DNA of 58,096 nucleotides. It comes from Oscillospiraceae bacterium (GTDB lineage Bacteria > Bacillota > Clostridia > Oscillospirales > SIG627). Below the pieces are notes generated by a model. That model was not told the DNA's origin, searched no databases, and saw only the letters and a program-made list of their open reading frames with translations. Positions 35,944-44,014 of the stretch are shown piece after piece. Position 1 is the first letter of the stretch; every line of letters starts with the position of its first letter. Location: positions 1 through 58,096 of the forward strand of contig SVTC01000013.1 in the NCBI GenBank assembly GCA_015063985.1. Reading direction: 5' to 3'. The position numbers and the translations under genes are program-made.

Positions 35944-36285
35944 ATGTTTGAAAAAAATCTTGCTCTCAACGAGCTTTACGATCTTTATGCGGAATTACTC
36001 TCACCCAAAAAGCGCAGGGTCTTCGAATTGTACTACAGTGAGGATCTGTCCCTTTTTGAGGTCGCTCAGGAAACGGGGATCTCAAGACAGGGGGCAAGGG
36101 ATCTGATAAGCCGTACCGCCAAGGAGCTTGAGGAATACGAAAGTCTGTTGAAGCTCAGGGAAAAAAGAAAAGCCGTGGGCGTTCGGATATCGGAATTAAG
36201 AGAGCTTTTCGAGGATTGCGAAGGCGAAAAAAAGCGCGAGCTTGAAAGGATCTCTTCAAGCATACTTTCTCTTTTCGGTCAGTGA
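35944..36285 (+). CDS. ylxM: YlxM, putative DNA-binding helix-turn-helix protein
   Basis: 112 residues. Helix-turn-helix: YYSEDLSLFEVAQETGISRQGARDLISRT (residues 30-60), the UPF0122 signature, followed by a charged coiled coil. Always next to ffh in Firmicutes, where the pair is taken to have a linked role in the signal recognition particle pathway. The end overlaps or abuts ffh (9 bp gap). Confidence 0.9.
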   Translation: MFEKNLALNELYDLYAELLSPKKRRVFELYYSEDLSLFEVAQETGISRQGARDLISRTAKELEEYESLLKLREKRKAVGVRISELRELFEDCEGEKKRELERISSSILSLFGQ

Positions 36286-36294
36286 GGTGATAGA

Positions 36295-37632
36295 GTGTTC
36301 GGCAGTCTTGCAGAAAAGATGAACGAGGCGTTCAAAAAATTTAAAAACAAGGGTAAGCTCACTGCCGCAGACGTCAAGGCGGGAATGAGAGAGATAAAGC
36401 TGGCACTTCTTGAGGCTGACGTAAACTTTAAGGTCGTCAAGGAATTTGTCAGTGCCGTCACCGAAAAAGCCGTCGGCGAGCAGGTGCTTGAAAGTCTTGT
36501 GCCCGCTCAGCAGATAGTTAAGATAGTTCACGAGGAGCTCATCGCCATTATGGGCGAGAAAAACGAAAAGCTTCTTGTAAATCCAAAGCCTCCCACAGTT
36601 ATAATGATGGTGGGTCTTCAAGGCTCGGGTAAGACCACTCACACGGGTAAGCTTGCAAAGATGCTGAAAAAGCAGGGCAAGAGACCCTTGCTTGTAGCCT
36701 GTGACGTGTACAGACCCGCTGCGATAAAGCAGCTTCAGGTCGTGGGAGAGAGCGTGGGAGTTCCCGTTTTTTCCATTGAAAACGAAAAGGATCCCGTTAA
36801 GATAGCAAGCGAGAGCTTGAAAGCGGCTCAGCGAGGTGCAAACGACGTGGTTCTGATAGATACCGCGGGCAGACTTCACATAGACGAGGTGCTCATGGGT
36901 GAGCTGGAAAGTATAAAGACCAAGGTGGAGCCCACTGAGATACTTCTTGTTATCGACTCTATGACCGGTCAGGATGCGGTGAACGTTGCCCAGAGCTTTA
37001 ACGAGCTTTTGAGCATCAGCGGCGTTATCCTTACAAAGCTTGACGGTGACACCAGAGGCGGTGCTGCGCTCAGTGTAAGGCACATAACCGGAAAGCCCAT
37101 AAAGTTTATCGGCGTGGGCGAAAAGCTTGACGATCTTGAGCCCTTCTATCCCGACAGAATGGCATCCAGAATACTTGGTATGGGTGACGTGCTTTCCCTT
37201 ATAGAGAAGGCTCAGGAGGCATTCGACGAGAAAAAGGCGGTTGAGCTGGAGAAGAAGCTGAGGGAATCCTCCTTTAGTTTGCAGGACTACCTTGAGCAGT
37301 TCAAGCAAATAAAGAATATGGGTTCTCTGGAGCAGATCATGGGAATGATACCCGGTATGAAGCCCGGAGCACTGAAGGATGCCAAGATCGATGAAAAGCA
37401 GATCGGTCGTACGGAGGCTATCATTCTTTCCATGACCATGGCAGAGAGAGACGATCCCTCTATTATCAACTCTTCCCGCAAGAAGAGAATAGCCGCAGGA
37501 AGCGGAACCTCTGTGGAGGAGGTCAACAGACTTCTTAAGCAGTATGAGCAGACCAAGCAGATGATGAAGCAATTTACGGGAATGGGCCGTAAGGGTAAGC
37601 TTGCAAAGAAGCTTGGAATGTTTGGATTCTGA
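36295..37632 (+). CDS. ffh: Signal recognition particle GTPase, Ffh
   Basis: 445 residues from GTG 36295 with GAGGTGAT upstream. N domain (residues 1-90), G domain with [12 protein letters not shown] (G1; His in place of the usual Thr), [11 protein letters not shown] (G2), DTAGR (G3), [10 protein letters not shown] (G4), and the methionine-rich M domain ending [15 protein letters not shown]. Binds signal peptides and 4.5S/scRNA, and delivers ribosomes to the membrane receptor FtsY. Typical length. Confidence 0.97.
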   Translation: MFGSLAEKMNEAFKKFKNKGKLTAADVKAGMREIKLALLEADVNFKVVKEFVSAVTEKAVGEQVLESLVPAQQIVKIVHEELIAIMGEKNEKLLVNPKPPTVIMMVGLQGSGKTTHTGKLAKMLKKQGKRPLLVACDVYRPAAIKQLQVVGESVGVPVFSIENEKDPVKIASESLKAAQRGANDVVLIDTAGRLHIDEVLMGELESIKTKVEPTEILLVIDSMTGQDAVNVAQSFNELLSISGVILTKLDGDTRGGAALSVRHITGKPIKFIGVGEKLDDLEPFYPDRMASRILGMGDVLSLIEKAQEAFDEKKAVELEKKLRESSFSLQDYLEQFKQIKNMGSLEQIMGMIPGMKPGALKDAKIDEKQIGRTEAIILSMTMAERDDPSIINSSRKKRIAAGSGTSVEEVNRLLKQYEQTKQMMKQFTGMGRKGKLAKKLGMFGF

Positions 37633-37697
37633 CCCCTTTCCCGTCGGGTATATGACGGGTACAGATAAAGATTTTACTATCAGGAGGTGAAATATAA

Positions 37698-37943
37698 ATG
37701 GCAGTAAAGATCAGACTGAAGAGACTCGGTTCCAAGAAGAACCCCTTCTACCGTGTTGTCGTCGCAGATTCCAGATACCCCAGAGACGGAAGATTTATCG
37801 AGGAGATCGGTACTTACAATCCCCTTATTGATCCCCCCGAGATCAAGGTTGATTCCGACAAGGCAAAGAAGTGGATCTCCAACGGCGCTCAGCCCACCGA
37901 GACCGTCAGAAGCATTCTCAAGAAGAGCGGCGCTATCGACTAA
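37698..37943 (+). CDS. rpsP: 30S ribosomal protein S16
   Basis: 81 residues: [26 protein letters not shown] and the rest match S16. AGGAGGTG precedes the ATG. It follows ffh in the standard ffh-rpsP-khpA order. A small hairpin at 37640-37659 lies in the leader. Confidence 0.97.
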   Translation: MAVKIRLKRLGSKKNPFYRVVVADSRYPRDGRFIEEIGTYNPLIDPPEIKVDSDKAKKWISNGAQPTETVRSILKKSGAID

Positions 37944-37963
37944 GCATTGAAAGGAAATCCCAA

Positions 37964-38191
37964 ATGAAGCAGGTTTTAATCGATATTGCAAAATCTCTTG
38001 TCGAGAATCCCGACGAGGTCGTGGTCAACGAAAGGCAGGACGGAGAATATCTCCATCTCGAGCTGAGCGTTGCTCCCGACGATATGGGCAGAGTTATCGG
38101 CAAGCAGGGAAAGATCGCAAAGTCGATCCGTACCGTGATGAAGGCTGTTGCCGCCAAGAACAACGTTAAGGTAATGGTCGACATCATTTGA
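37964..38191 (+). CDS. khpA: KH-domain RNA-binding protein KhpA (YlqC)
   Basis: 75 residues from ATG 37964 (AAAGGAAATCCCAA upstream). GRVIGKQGKIAKSIRTV is the GxxG loop of a type II KH domain. It usually pairs with KhpB/EloR in RNA binding and cell elongation control. Last gene of the ylxM operon; a terminator follows. Confidence 0.93.
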   Translation: MKQVLIDIAKSLVENPDEVVVNERQDGEYLHLELSVAPDDMGRVIGKQGKIAKSIRTVMKAVAAKNNVKVMVDII

Positions 38192-38212
38192 GAACATATC
38201 CCATAAAGAACG

Positions 38213-38240
38213 CCGCGACAGTGTCGCGGTATCTTTTTTT
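38213..38240 (+). terminator. Terminator of the ylxM-ffh-rpsP-khpA operon
   Basis: CCGCGACA (38213-38220) and TGTCGCGG (38222-38229), followed by eight T. Confidence 0.85.
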
Positions 38241-38293
38241 TATTTGCGGCATATACTTTCCGTAGGAACTCTTTTAAGGAAAGGTGGATGCAA

Positions 38294-38542
38294 ATGGAAG
38301 ATAATATCATAAAAAGGCTTTTGCAGGAAAACGATGCTCAGCTTGGCGAAAAGGTAAAAAAGACCGCCGTTGCGGCGGGGCTGGGCGAGAAGAGGGCTCA
38401 GAATATGGTAAAGGATCCCCAAAAGCTCAGAGAGGTGATAGCCGGGCTCAAGGAAAGCGACGTCAGAGCGGTTATGGAGCTTGTTGGCGAGGAGCAGTTT
38501 ATGAAGATACTTCTGGGAGCCAAGGGGGAAGGCAATGGATGA
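38294..38542 (+). CDS. Small helical protein of unknown function (first of three)
   Basis: 82 residues from ATG 38294 (GGTGG upstream), or 84 from ATG 38288. Highly charged and helical: NIIKRLLQENDAQLGEKVKK, then QKLREVIAGLKESDVRAVMELV. No membrane segment or known motif. It overlaps the next gene by 8 bases. I do not recognise it. Confidence 0.55.
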   Translation: MEDNIIKRLLQENDAQLGEKVKKTAVAAGLGEKRAQNMVKDPQKLREVIAGLKESDVRAVMELVGEEQFMKILLGAKGEGNG

Positions 38543-38870
38543 GCTTTCCGGAAGGATAAAGGAGCTTTTGAAGGATCCGGAGAGTGTGGCAAGGATAATG
38601 AGTATTGCCAAAAGCTTTGGTGAGGGGAGTCAGGAAAAAGAAGTCGAAAAGCAAGAGGTGCAGGAGGAAGGAGCAGAAGACGATATGATAGCTGCCGTTT
38701 TGAAAAATCCTCGCCTAAAAAAGCTCTTTTGCACCGATTGCCAAAGGAGAAACCGACTTCTTACCGCCCTTTGTCCCTATCTCAGCAGCGAAAAGAGCAA
38801 AAAGCTGCAAAGAATATTGAAGGCGACCTCCGCCATTGAGACGGTCTTTGGTGCCGCCGAGCTTTTCTGA
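38535..38870 (+). CDS. Helical protein of unknown function (second of three)
   Basis: 111 residues. N-terminal LLKDPESVARIMSIAKSFG and C-terminal RRNRLLTALCPYLSSEKSKKLQRILKATS match in style the small DPE.../LLxAlxPYLS proteins that I remember as widespread, unnamed genes in spore-forming Clostridia. The middle is acidic linker. Function unknown; linked in an operon with its neighbours. Confidence 0.55.
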   Translation: MDELSGRIKELLKDPESVARIMSIAKSFGEGSQEKEVEKQEVQEEGAEDDMIAAVLKNPRLKKLFCTDCQRRNRLLTALCPYLSSEKSKKLQRILKATSAIETVFGAAELF

Positions 38871-38878
38871 GGTGGAAT

Positions 38879-39169
38879 ATGTTCAGACAAAGACTTGATT
38901 TTACACCCGACGAGACTGCGCTGAAGTATCAAAGGGAGCGGGAGGCATACCAAAAAAGGCTTAAGGATTTTCAAAGCGCTTCCATAGTGCCCGTTGCCGC
39001 TTCGCCCAAAACCGAGCCTGCCGCCGAGACAGTGGTGGAGACGGAAAAAAAGCGGAGCTTTTTGGGAAGCGATGCGGCGCTTATCGGAGCCTTGATACTT
39101 ATGCTTTTGGAGGGAGATGCGGAGCAGGACAGCGTGCTTTTGGGAATACTGATATATCTGATGTGGTAA
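38879..39169 (+). CDS. Protein with C-terminal hydrophobic tail (third of three)
   Basis: 96 residues; ATG 38879 after GAGGTGGAAT. Charged N-terminal helix (TALKYQREREAYQKRLKDF), a Pro/Ala/Glu linker, and a C-terminal hydrophobic segment (about residues 65-95) that could insert into the membrane as a tail anchor. Function unknown. Position suggests a joint role with the two preceding small genes. Confidence 0.5.
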   Translation: MFRQRLDFTPDETALKYQREREAYQKRLKDFQSASIVPVAASPKTEPAAETVVETEKKRSFLGSDAALIGALILMLLEGDAEQDSVLLGILIYLMW

Positions 39170-39172
39170 AAA

Positions 39173-39203
39173 TATCCCCGAAAAGAATTTCTTTTCGGGG
39201 ATA
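39173..39203. terminator. Bidirectional terminator between the three-gene unit and the isomerase-like gene
   Basis: ATCCCCGAAAAGAA (39174-39187) and TTCTTTTCGGGGAT (39189-39202), flanked by A/T runs. Confidence 0.8.
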
Positions 39204-39209
39204 AGTGCT

Positions 39210-39968
39210 TTATAGGCTGTAAAGCTTATCTCTGTTTTCTCTGATGACCTCGGGAGAGCCGCATTCATAGTGGAAGGGGCCCGAATAATCAGCCTTTTCA
39301 AGCTCGGCTATAAGGGATTTCCAATCCACCTTGCCTTCCAAAGGAAGCCAATGCTTTTCGTCCACGAAATCGTAATCGCTGACGTGGAGTGTGTGGATGT
39401 ATTTTCCCGTTTTTTGAATGAAGTGTACGGGGTCCTCGGTGAGAAGGTGGTTGGTATCAAAGCAAAGCTTGAGGCCGTCTACACTGTTTATGATCCTGAG
39501 CGCCTCCTCGGAATTATGGCACAGGCAGGTTCTGGGAAGACTTTCGCAGCACACCGTAATTTTGTAGGGCTTGGCGAATTCCACTAACTTGCCGAAGCTT
39601 TCTATTGATTCTGCCATTCTCTGCTCTCTGTCGTGATCCTCAATAGGCTCACTGCTTGGATGGACCACGACTGTCCTTGCGCCCGTCATTGCCGCTTCGT
39701 GAATGAAACGGCGGAAGGTCTCCATGGTTCTGACTATTCTGTCCTTATCGGGATGGGCGATGGAGAGGTGGATGAAATCCAAATGACGGCTCCATATCTT
39801 GACGCCTGTGTTTTTGCTCCATTGCTCCACACGGTCATAGTCAGTATCGTTTTCGGTATAGGCGTATTCAACGCTTTGCACGCCGTTTTTTGCACATCTT
39901 TCCAAAAAAGCTTCGTTAAGATCGCGGTACTGGGAAATGCCCAGCATCCAGTTCTTTCTGTTTGTCAT
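39210..39968 (-). CDS. Sugar phosphate isomerase/epimerase-like TIM-barrel protein
   Basis: 252 residues from ATG 39968; AAAAGGGAT lies just upstream, and the open frame beyond covers a terminator. AP-endonuclease-2 fold: VEYAYTENDTDYDRV, WSRHLDFIHLSI, TVVVHPSSEPI, VCCESLPRT, KLCFDTNHLL, HTLHVSDYD, and FHYECGSP give the usual Glu/His/Asp metal ligands. Likely interconverts or hydrolyses a sugar derivative in the cytoplasm; the substrate is unknown. Confidence 0.75.
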   Translation of the reverse strand: MTNRKNWMLGISQYRDLNEAFLERCAKNGVQSVEYAYTENDTDYDRVEQWSKNTGVKIWSRHLDFIHLSIAHPDKDRIVRTMETFRRFIHEAAMTGARTVVVHPSSEPIEDHDREQRMAESIESFGKLVEFAKPYKITVCCESLPRTCLCHNSEEALRIINSVDGLKLCFDTNHLLTEDPVHFIQKTGKYIHTLHVSDYDFVDEKHWLPLEGKVDWKSLIAELEKADYSGPFHYECGSPEVIRENRDKLYSL

Positions 39969-39984
39969 ATCCCTTTTCCTCTTA

Positions 39985-40021
39985 TTAAGAAAAGGTGCCG
40001 CAGGTTTATCTGCGGCACCTT
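39985..40021 (-). terminator. Terminator of the lipoprotein gene
   Basis: AAGGTGCCGCAG (39992-40003), 6-base loop, CTGCGGCACCTT (40010-40021); T run on the minus side. Confidence 0.85.
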
Positions 40022-40026
40022 GAAAA

Positions 40027-40533
40027 TTATTCTGCTGTGGTAGCTTCCTGAGTAGCTTCCTGAGTTGCGTTGTCAGCAAAGTTGAAGTTCAGGTTGATGG
40101 TGTTGCCTTCAACGAGAGTCTGTGTAAGAGAAACTTCCTTGTTTGCGATGGTGTATACCCAGAAGTTGCCAACGTTGAAGTTGTCTGCATAGTCGGTGAT
40201 GGTAACGTTGTTTTCATCGATGGAGCAAGCATAGTTTTCCTTGATCATTGCGAAAACTGCATTGAGAGCATCCTCAACGGTGGGGTTGGTAACGTAAAGC
40301 TCGACCTTGCCGTTGTAGTAAAACTCGGGGTTGTTAACGTCTACCTCGGGCTCTTCGCCTTCCTCAGCCTCGGTTGTGGGGGGAACGTAACCGGGGTTAA
40401 CGATAACTACCTTAACGTTTACTGCTTTCTCAGCAGTGCCGTACTTTGTAGAGGTGGGCTCATTGGAAGCGCAGGAGAAAAGCATGGGAAGGACCATGAG
40501 AACTGCCAGCACTGTAACGATGATCTTTTTCAT
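40027..40533 (-). CDS. Lipoprotein of unknown function
   Basis: 168 residues. Lipobox-type signal peptide: MKKIIVTVLAVLMVLPMLFSCASN, Cys 21. The mature part is beta-rich and reminds me of the small DUF4430-like fold (VELYVTNPTVEDALNAVFAMI, then a Tyr/Trp/Thr-rich strand), with a Gln/Ala/Thr-rich end. Surface-exposed, possibly a binding protein. A single-gene unit with its own consensus promoter and terminator. Confidence 0.6.
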   Translation of the reverse strand: MKKIIVTVLAVLMVLPMLFSCASNEPTSTKYGTAEKAVNVKVVIVNPGYVPPTTEAEEGEEPEVDVNNPEFYYNGKVELYVTNPTVEDALNAVFAMIKENYACSIDENNVTITDYADNFNVGNFWVYTIANKEVSLTQTLVEGNTINLNFNFADNATQEATQEATTAE

Positions 40534-40583
40534 TTTAATGTACTCCTTACAAATTTACTTTCGGTATTATCCGATTTATATAT

Positions 40584-40612
40584 ATTATACTTATAAAAAT
40601 TGCCAATGTCAA
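40584..40612 (-). promoter_or_regulatory. Promoter of the lipoprotein gene
   Basis: On the minus strand TTGACA (40607-40612), 17 bp, TATAAT (40584-40589). Consensus. Confidence 0.85.
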
Positions 40613-40691
40613 TATGAATTTGAAAAAACCTTATTACATAAAAATGAATAAAGAGGGATCTGAGATCATAAAGCTTGTTTGGGAGGATAAT

Positions 40692-40859
40692 ATGAAACGT
40701 TTTTTACTTATCATTATTGCGCTTTTGGTTATGGGTGGCTTTTTTTGGGGGAACAGCTCTCTTGAGGATGCCTCCGAGGTGCTTTGGGAGCAGGCGGGGC
40801 AAGAGGGATCCTGTGTGGCTGTGCTGATAGGCGCGGCGGGGGACGAAAGCTATTGCTGA
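40692..40859 (+). CDS. 55-residue membrane or secreted peptide upstream of an M50 protease
   Basis: Starts at ATG 40692 (GGGAGG upstream). Residues 3-20 are a hydrophobic segment (FLLIIIALLVMGGFFW), followed by a short soluble part ending in Ser-Tyr-Cys. Its stop overlaps the presumed TTG start of the M50 gene, so both are coupled. A partner or substrate of the protease is one option (compare SpoIVFA with SpoIVFB). No homologue comes to mind. Confidence 0.45.
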   Translation: MKRFLLIIIALLVMGGFFWGNSSLEDASEVLWEQAGQEGSCVAVLIGAAGDESYC

Positions 40860-41464
40860 GATCTTTTTTGCCGGAGCGGGTCGTTTTTGAGCCCTCCTGC
40901 GCGTTTATCGTTCTTGCTCTTTTGGCGATGGGGGATGCTTACAGCTGTCTTTTGTTCTTTCTTGCCTGCTTTATTCACGAGTGCGGTCATCTTTTATGCT
41001 CGGGACTGTGCCGAAGAAGGATAAGGAGTCTCAGCTTATCGGCGAGCGGGGCGAAAATTGCCTTGGCGGGAAATCTGGGAAGCTACAAAAAGGATATAGC
41101 GGTGGCTCTTTCGGGCTCGGCGGCGAATTTTTTGACCTGCGTCCTGATGAGAGCCTTCCTTCCCGCTTTTGGTAAGGCCGAGGTGTTTTTCTTTTTCTCC
41201 AATCTTTTGCTGGGAGCCGTTAATCTTTTGTGGGTGGGAGAGCTTGACGGAGCGGTGGCATTGGAAAGTGCGCTTTGTGCCTTTTTTGATCCTATAAAAG
41301 CCGAAGGGCTGATGAGGATAACGGGGGCATTGGGGATCGTTATCCTGCTTTTGTTGGGAGTAGGGGTAATGGTGATCACGGGAGGGAATTTTTCGTTGCT
41401 TCTTTTGTGGCTCGGGATAATGGCAAAAAACAAAAAAGACCGCCAAAGCGGTCTTTTCCGATGA
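40853..41464 (+). CDS. Site-2 (M50) family membrane metalloprotease, SpoIVFB-like
   Basis: 203 residues if it starts at TTG 40853; no better start exists, but the site before it is weak. Six hydrophobic segments; FIHECGHLLCSGLC contains the HExxH zinc motif inside a membrane segment, and NLLWVGELDGAVAL supplies the downstream Asp of the LDG motif. SpoIVFB is such a protease and releases pro-sigma-K during sporulation. The small size matches the group without PDZ domain. A terminator overlaps the C-terminal codons. Confidence 0.7.
   Translation: MLRSFLPERVVFEPSCAFIVLALLAMGDAYSCLLFFLACFIHECGHLLCSGLCRRRIRSLSLSASGAKIALAGNLGSYKKDIAVALSGSAANFLTCVLMRAFLPAFGKAEVFFFFSNLLLGAVNLLWVGELDGAVALESALCAFFDPIKAEGLMRITGALGIVILLLLGVGVMVITGGNFSLLLLWLGIMAKNKKDRQSGLFR
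41434..41457 (+). terminator. Terminator overlapping the end of the M50 gene
   Basis: AAAAGACCGC (41434-41443), CAAA loop, GCGGTCTTTT (41448-41457). Confidence 0.8.
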
Positions 41465-41563
41465 GTTTATAAGGTCGGCGTCGGTTCAACGCAAGGTTCG
41501 GATTTTGTCTGCAGAAAATGCCGACGCGAACCATGTAATGGGTAGTACCTCGGTTGATCCGCC

Positions 41564-41830
41564 TCAGGCTCCCATAGAGTTGAGCATCTTAGTAAACTGG
41601 CTCTTCTTTCTGGCAGCTGCATTCTTGTGCAGGTGACCCTTGCATACAGCCTGATCCAGCTTCTTGACAGCGTCCTTATAGGTCTTCTGTGCAAGCGCGG
41701 TATCCTTATCGTTGATTGCCTTCTCGTACTTCTTGATCATGGTCTTCATGGAAGTGACGAACATTTTGTTGGCAAGAGTCTTCTTGTCGGTAACGATCAC
41801 ACGCTTCTTTGCTGACTTGATATTTGGCAT
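41564..41830 (-). CDS. rpsT: 30S ribosomal protein S20
   Basis: 88 residues; MPNIKSAKKRV, many Lys, and the C-terminal HKNAAARKKSQFTKMLNSM match S20. The AGGAGGTGTAACA site precedes ATG 41830. rpsT next to gpr-spoIIP is the same order as in Bacillus. The region 41467-41563 after its stop has nested inverted repeats but no clear T-run terminator. Confidence 0.97.
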   Translation of the reverse strand: MPNIKSAKKRVIVTDKKTLANKMFVTSMKTMIKKYEKAINDKDTALAQKTYKDAVKKLDQAVCKGHLHKNAAARKKSQFTKMLNSMGA

Positions 41831-41875
41831 TGTTACACCTCCTGTCAGAATGGATTACATTTCACAGTAGCTTAT

Positions 41876-41904
41876 ATGATACCATTATTTTTCAAAAAAA
41901 TCAA
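41876..41904 (-). promoter_or_regulatory. Promoter of rpsT
   Basis: On the minus strand TTGATT (41899-41904), 17 bp, TATCAT (41876-41881). Confidence 0.6.
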
Positions 41905-42022
41905 TAGTTTTTTCAAAAAAAATAAAAAAATCTTTGAAAAATCTTATATTATTTTGTTTGAGGATATAATTATCCGATCAATTGGCAAAAATAAGTAAAA
42001 AATAAAAGGAGAGAAACGGAAA

Positions 42023-42868
42023 ATGCAGCTTAGGACAGATCTTGCCCTGGAGGGTATTCCCGAAAAAAGCCGTGTAAAACGGGTGAAATACGGCTGTATT
42101 AAAGCAGAGCTTTGCACTATAGGCGAGAATGAGCGGGATATTGGCTTCTGCGGCGGCGACTATCTTACCGTTGACGTTGGGGAGCTATGGAAGGAGAGCG
42201 TGGAGAGCTTAAGAGAAAAGACTCTTTCTCTTGCTCTTGCGATGAGGGAGCTCTTCGGAGAGCTTGCGGGGAAAAGAGTTATGGTTGCGGGGCTCGGGAA
42301 CAGACATATCACCGCAGATGCTTTGGGCCCCCTGGCGGTGGAGAATACCCTGGTGACCTCCCATATAAAAAAGGAGAAGCGGGAGCTTTTTGAAAGCCTT
42401 GGTCTGGAGGAGGTCTGTGCCATATGCCCGGGAGTGCTGGGGCAAACGGGAATAGAAAGTGCAACGGTGATAAAAAGCGTTTGCTCGGCGGTGAAGCCGG
42501 ATATAGTGATAGCGGTCGATGCCCTTGCGGCACACAGGACCGAAAGGCTGGGAAGGACTGTTCAGATATCGTCCTGCGGCTTTTCTCCCGGAGCGGGGGT
42601 GGGCAACGTCAGAAGCTGTATAAACAGCGATACTCTGGGGTGCAGGGTGGTCACCGTGGGTGTTCCCACCGTGGTAAGCGCCCTTACCCTTGCGGGAGAT
42701 CTGGGGGAGCCGAGAGATAAGGCGCGGCGTTGGCAGGAGCTTTTCGTTACTCCCAAGGAGAGCGATACCATAATAAAGACAATGGGAGTTTTCATTGGCC
42801 ACGGGATAAATCTTGCTCTTAATCCCGAGCTTGATTACGATACCATGCTCAGCCTTGCGGCAGTATAG
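42023..42868 (+). CDS. gpr: Germination protease GPR (spore endopeptidase)
   Basis: 281 residues. Starts RTDLALEG, the cleavage region of the propeptide in GPR. Core: KRVMVAGLGNRHITADALGPLAVENTLVTSHI, GIESATVIKSVCSAVKPDIVIAVDALAAH, and SPGAGVGN. GPR is made in the forespore and degrades small acid-soluble spore proteins during germination. It is directly followed by spoIIP, 9 bp downstream. Confidence 0.92.
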   Translation: MQLRTDLALEGIPEKSRVKRVKYGCIKAELCTIGENERDIGFCGGDYLTVDVGELWKESVESLREKTLSLALAMRELFGELAGKRVMVAGLGNRHITADALGPLAVENTLVTSHIKKEKRELFESLGLEEVCAICPGVLGQTGIESATVIKSVCSAVKPDIVIAVDALAAHRTERLGRTVQISSCGFSPGAGVGNVRSCINSDTLGCRVVTVGVPTVVSALTLAGDLGEPRDKARRWQELFVTPKESDTIIKTMGVFIGHGINLALNPELDYDTMLSLAAV

Positions 42869-42877
42869 GAGGATGAA

Positions 42878-43978
42878 ATGAAAAGTAAAAAAAGCGAGCT
42901 TTGGAATCAGATATTAAAAAGCTTTATTCTGTATGCCTTGACTCCTCTTTTATGCGTGGCGGTGACGGCGGTAAGCGTTTTTGCCCGCGGTGAGGGGATA
43001 TACAGCCTTGAATGCCTTCTGACGCAGTATTCCATAGAAGCCTTAGCCGAAAGGATGGCTCTTAATTCGGGAGTTGACGAAAAGGAAAAAAACGATGAAG
43101 GCGGAGCGCTTTACTTTCTTCCTCCCTTGACCGACGCAGCAAGCGGTCTTTTGCCCGAGGAGATAAGACTGCAGGTGATGACCTCCATTCCCGAGGGGAT
43201 GCTTCCCATAATCAAGGCGGATCTCTCCTCGAAGAGCGTATTTATAAATACCACCAAATACGAGCTTGATAAGGAAGAGCTTTTGAAGGACGCTCAGCAT
43301 TTTGATTTTGAGAAAACGGAGCCTCTCGTGCTTGTGCTCCACACCCATACCACGGAGGGCTATTACGAGGGCCCGAGGGATATTATAACGGAAAATGCGG
43401 TGGGGTATTACGATCCCGTGAATGATTCCCCGCGCAGCTCGGATCCCCAAAAAAGTGTGGTTGCGGTGGGAGAGGAGCTTTGCAGGGTGCTGGGAGAAAA
43501 CGGAATAGCCTCCGTACACTGCACCGAGATCAACGACAGCGACTTTAACAAAAGCTACCAGAGCAGCTATTATGCCGCTCTTGAGTATCTTGAAAAATAC
43601 CCTTCCGTAAAATACGTTATAGATATACACAGAGATTCCATTATAAGGGAGAACGGAGATAAGCTTTGCCCCGTGACCACCCTGGACGGAGAGGAGGTGG
43701 CGCAGGTGATGCTGGTAATGGGAACGGACGAAAGCGGATACAGCCACCCGAGCTGGAGAAAAAATATGGCAAACGCCCTTCTTTTTAAGGAAAAGATGGA
43801 CGAAATGTTCCCGGGGCTTTCAAGACCTATCTACGTCAGGGACGTAAGGTTCAATCAGCACGTCAGCACCGGAGCGATGCTTCTCGAAATGGGAAGCTGC
43901 GGCAATACCGTCGAGCAGGCGATAAGGAGTGCGAAATACTGCGCCCTTGCTCTTGCGGCGGCAATAAAGGGAGAATAA
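42878..43978 (+). CDS. spoIIP: Stage II sporulation protein P (peptidoglycan hydrolase)
   Basis: 366 residues with one N-terminal membrane segment (about residues 15-37). The catalytic domain has LHTHTTEGY (zinc His/Glu), VIDIHRDSI, and the conserved Glu in MLLEMGSCGNT. SpoIIP works with SpoIID and SpoIIM to thin septal peptidoglycan during engulfment; it is an amidase and endopeptidase. Forms a two-gene operon with gpr. Confidence 0.93.
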   Translation: MKSKKSELWNQILKSFILYALTPLLCVAVTAVSVFARGEGIYSLECLLTQYSIEALAERMALNSGVDEKEKNDEGGALYFLPPLTDAASGLLPEEIRLQVMTSIPEGMLPIIKADLSSKSVFINTTKYELDKEELLKDAQHFDFEKTEPLVLVLHTHTTEGYYEGPRDIITENAVGYYDPVNDSPRSSDPQKSVVAVGEELCRVLGENGIASVHCTEINDSDFNKSYQSSYYAALEYLEKYPSVKYVIDIHRDSIIRENGDKLCPVTTLDGEEVAQVMLVMGTDESGYSHPSWRKNMANALLFKEKMDEMFPGLSRPIYVRDVRFNQHVSTGAMLLEMGSCGNTVEQAIRSAKYCALALAAAIKGE

Positions 43979-43982
43979 AAAG

Positions 43983-44010
43983 ACTCGGCGCAGGAAATTG
44001 CGCCGAGTTT
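43983..44010. terminator. Bidirectional terminator after spoIIP
   Basis: ACTCGGCGCA (43983-43992) with TGCGCCGAGT (43999-44008); T/A tracts both sides. Confidence 0.8.
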
Positions 44011-44014
44011 GATT

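Noticed and set aside
36256-37572. 438-residue minus-strand open frame opposite ffh
   Set aside because: Shadow of ffh; no ribosome binding site or motifs.
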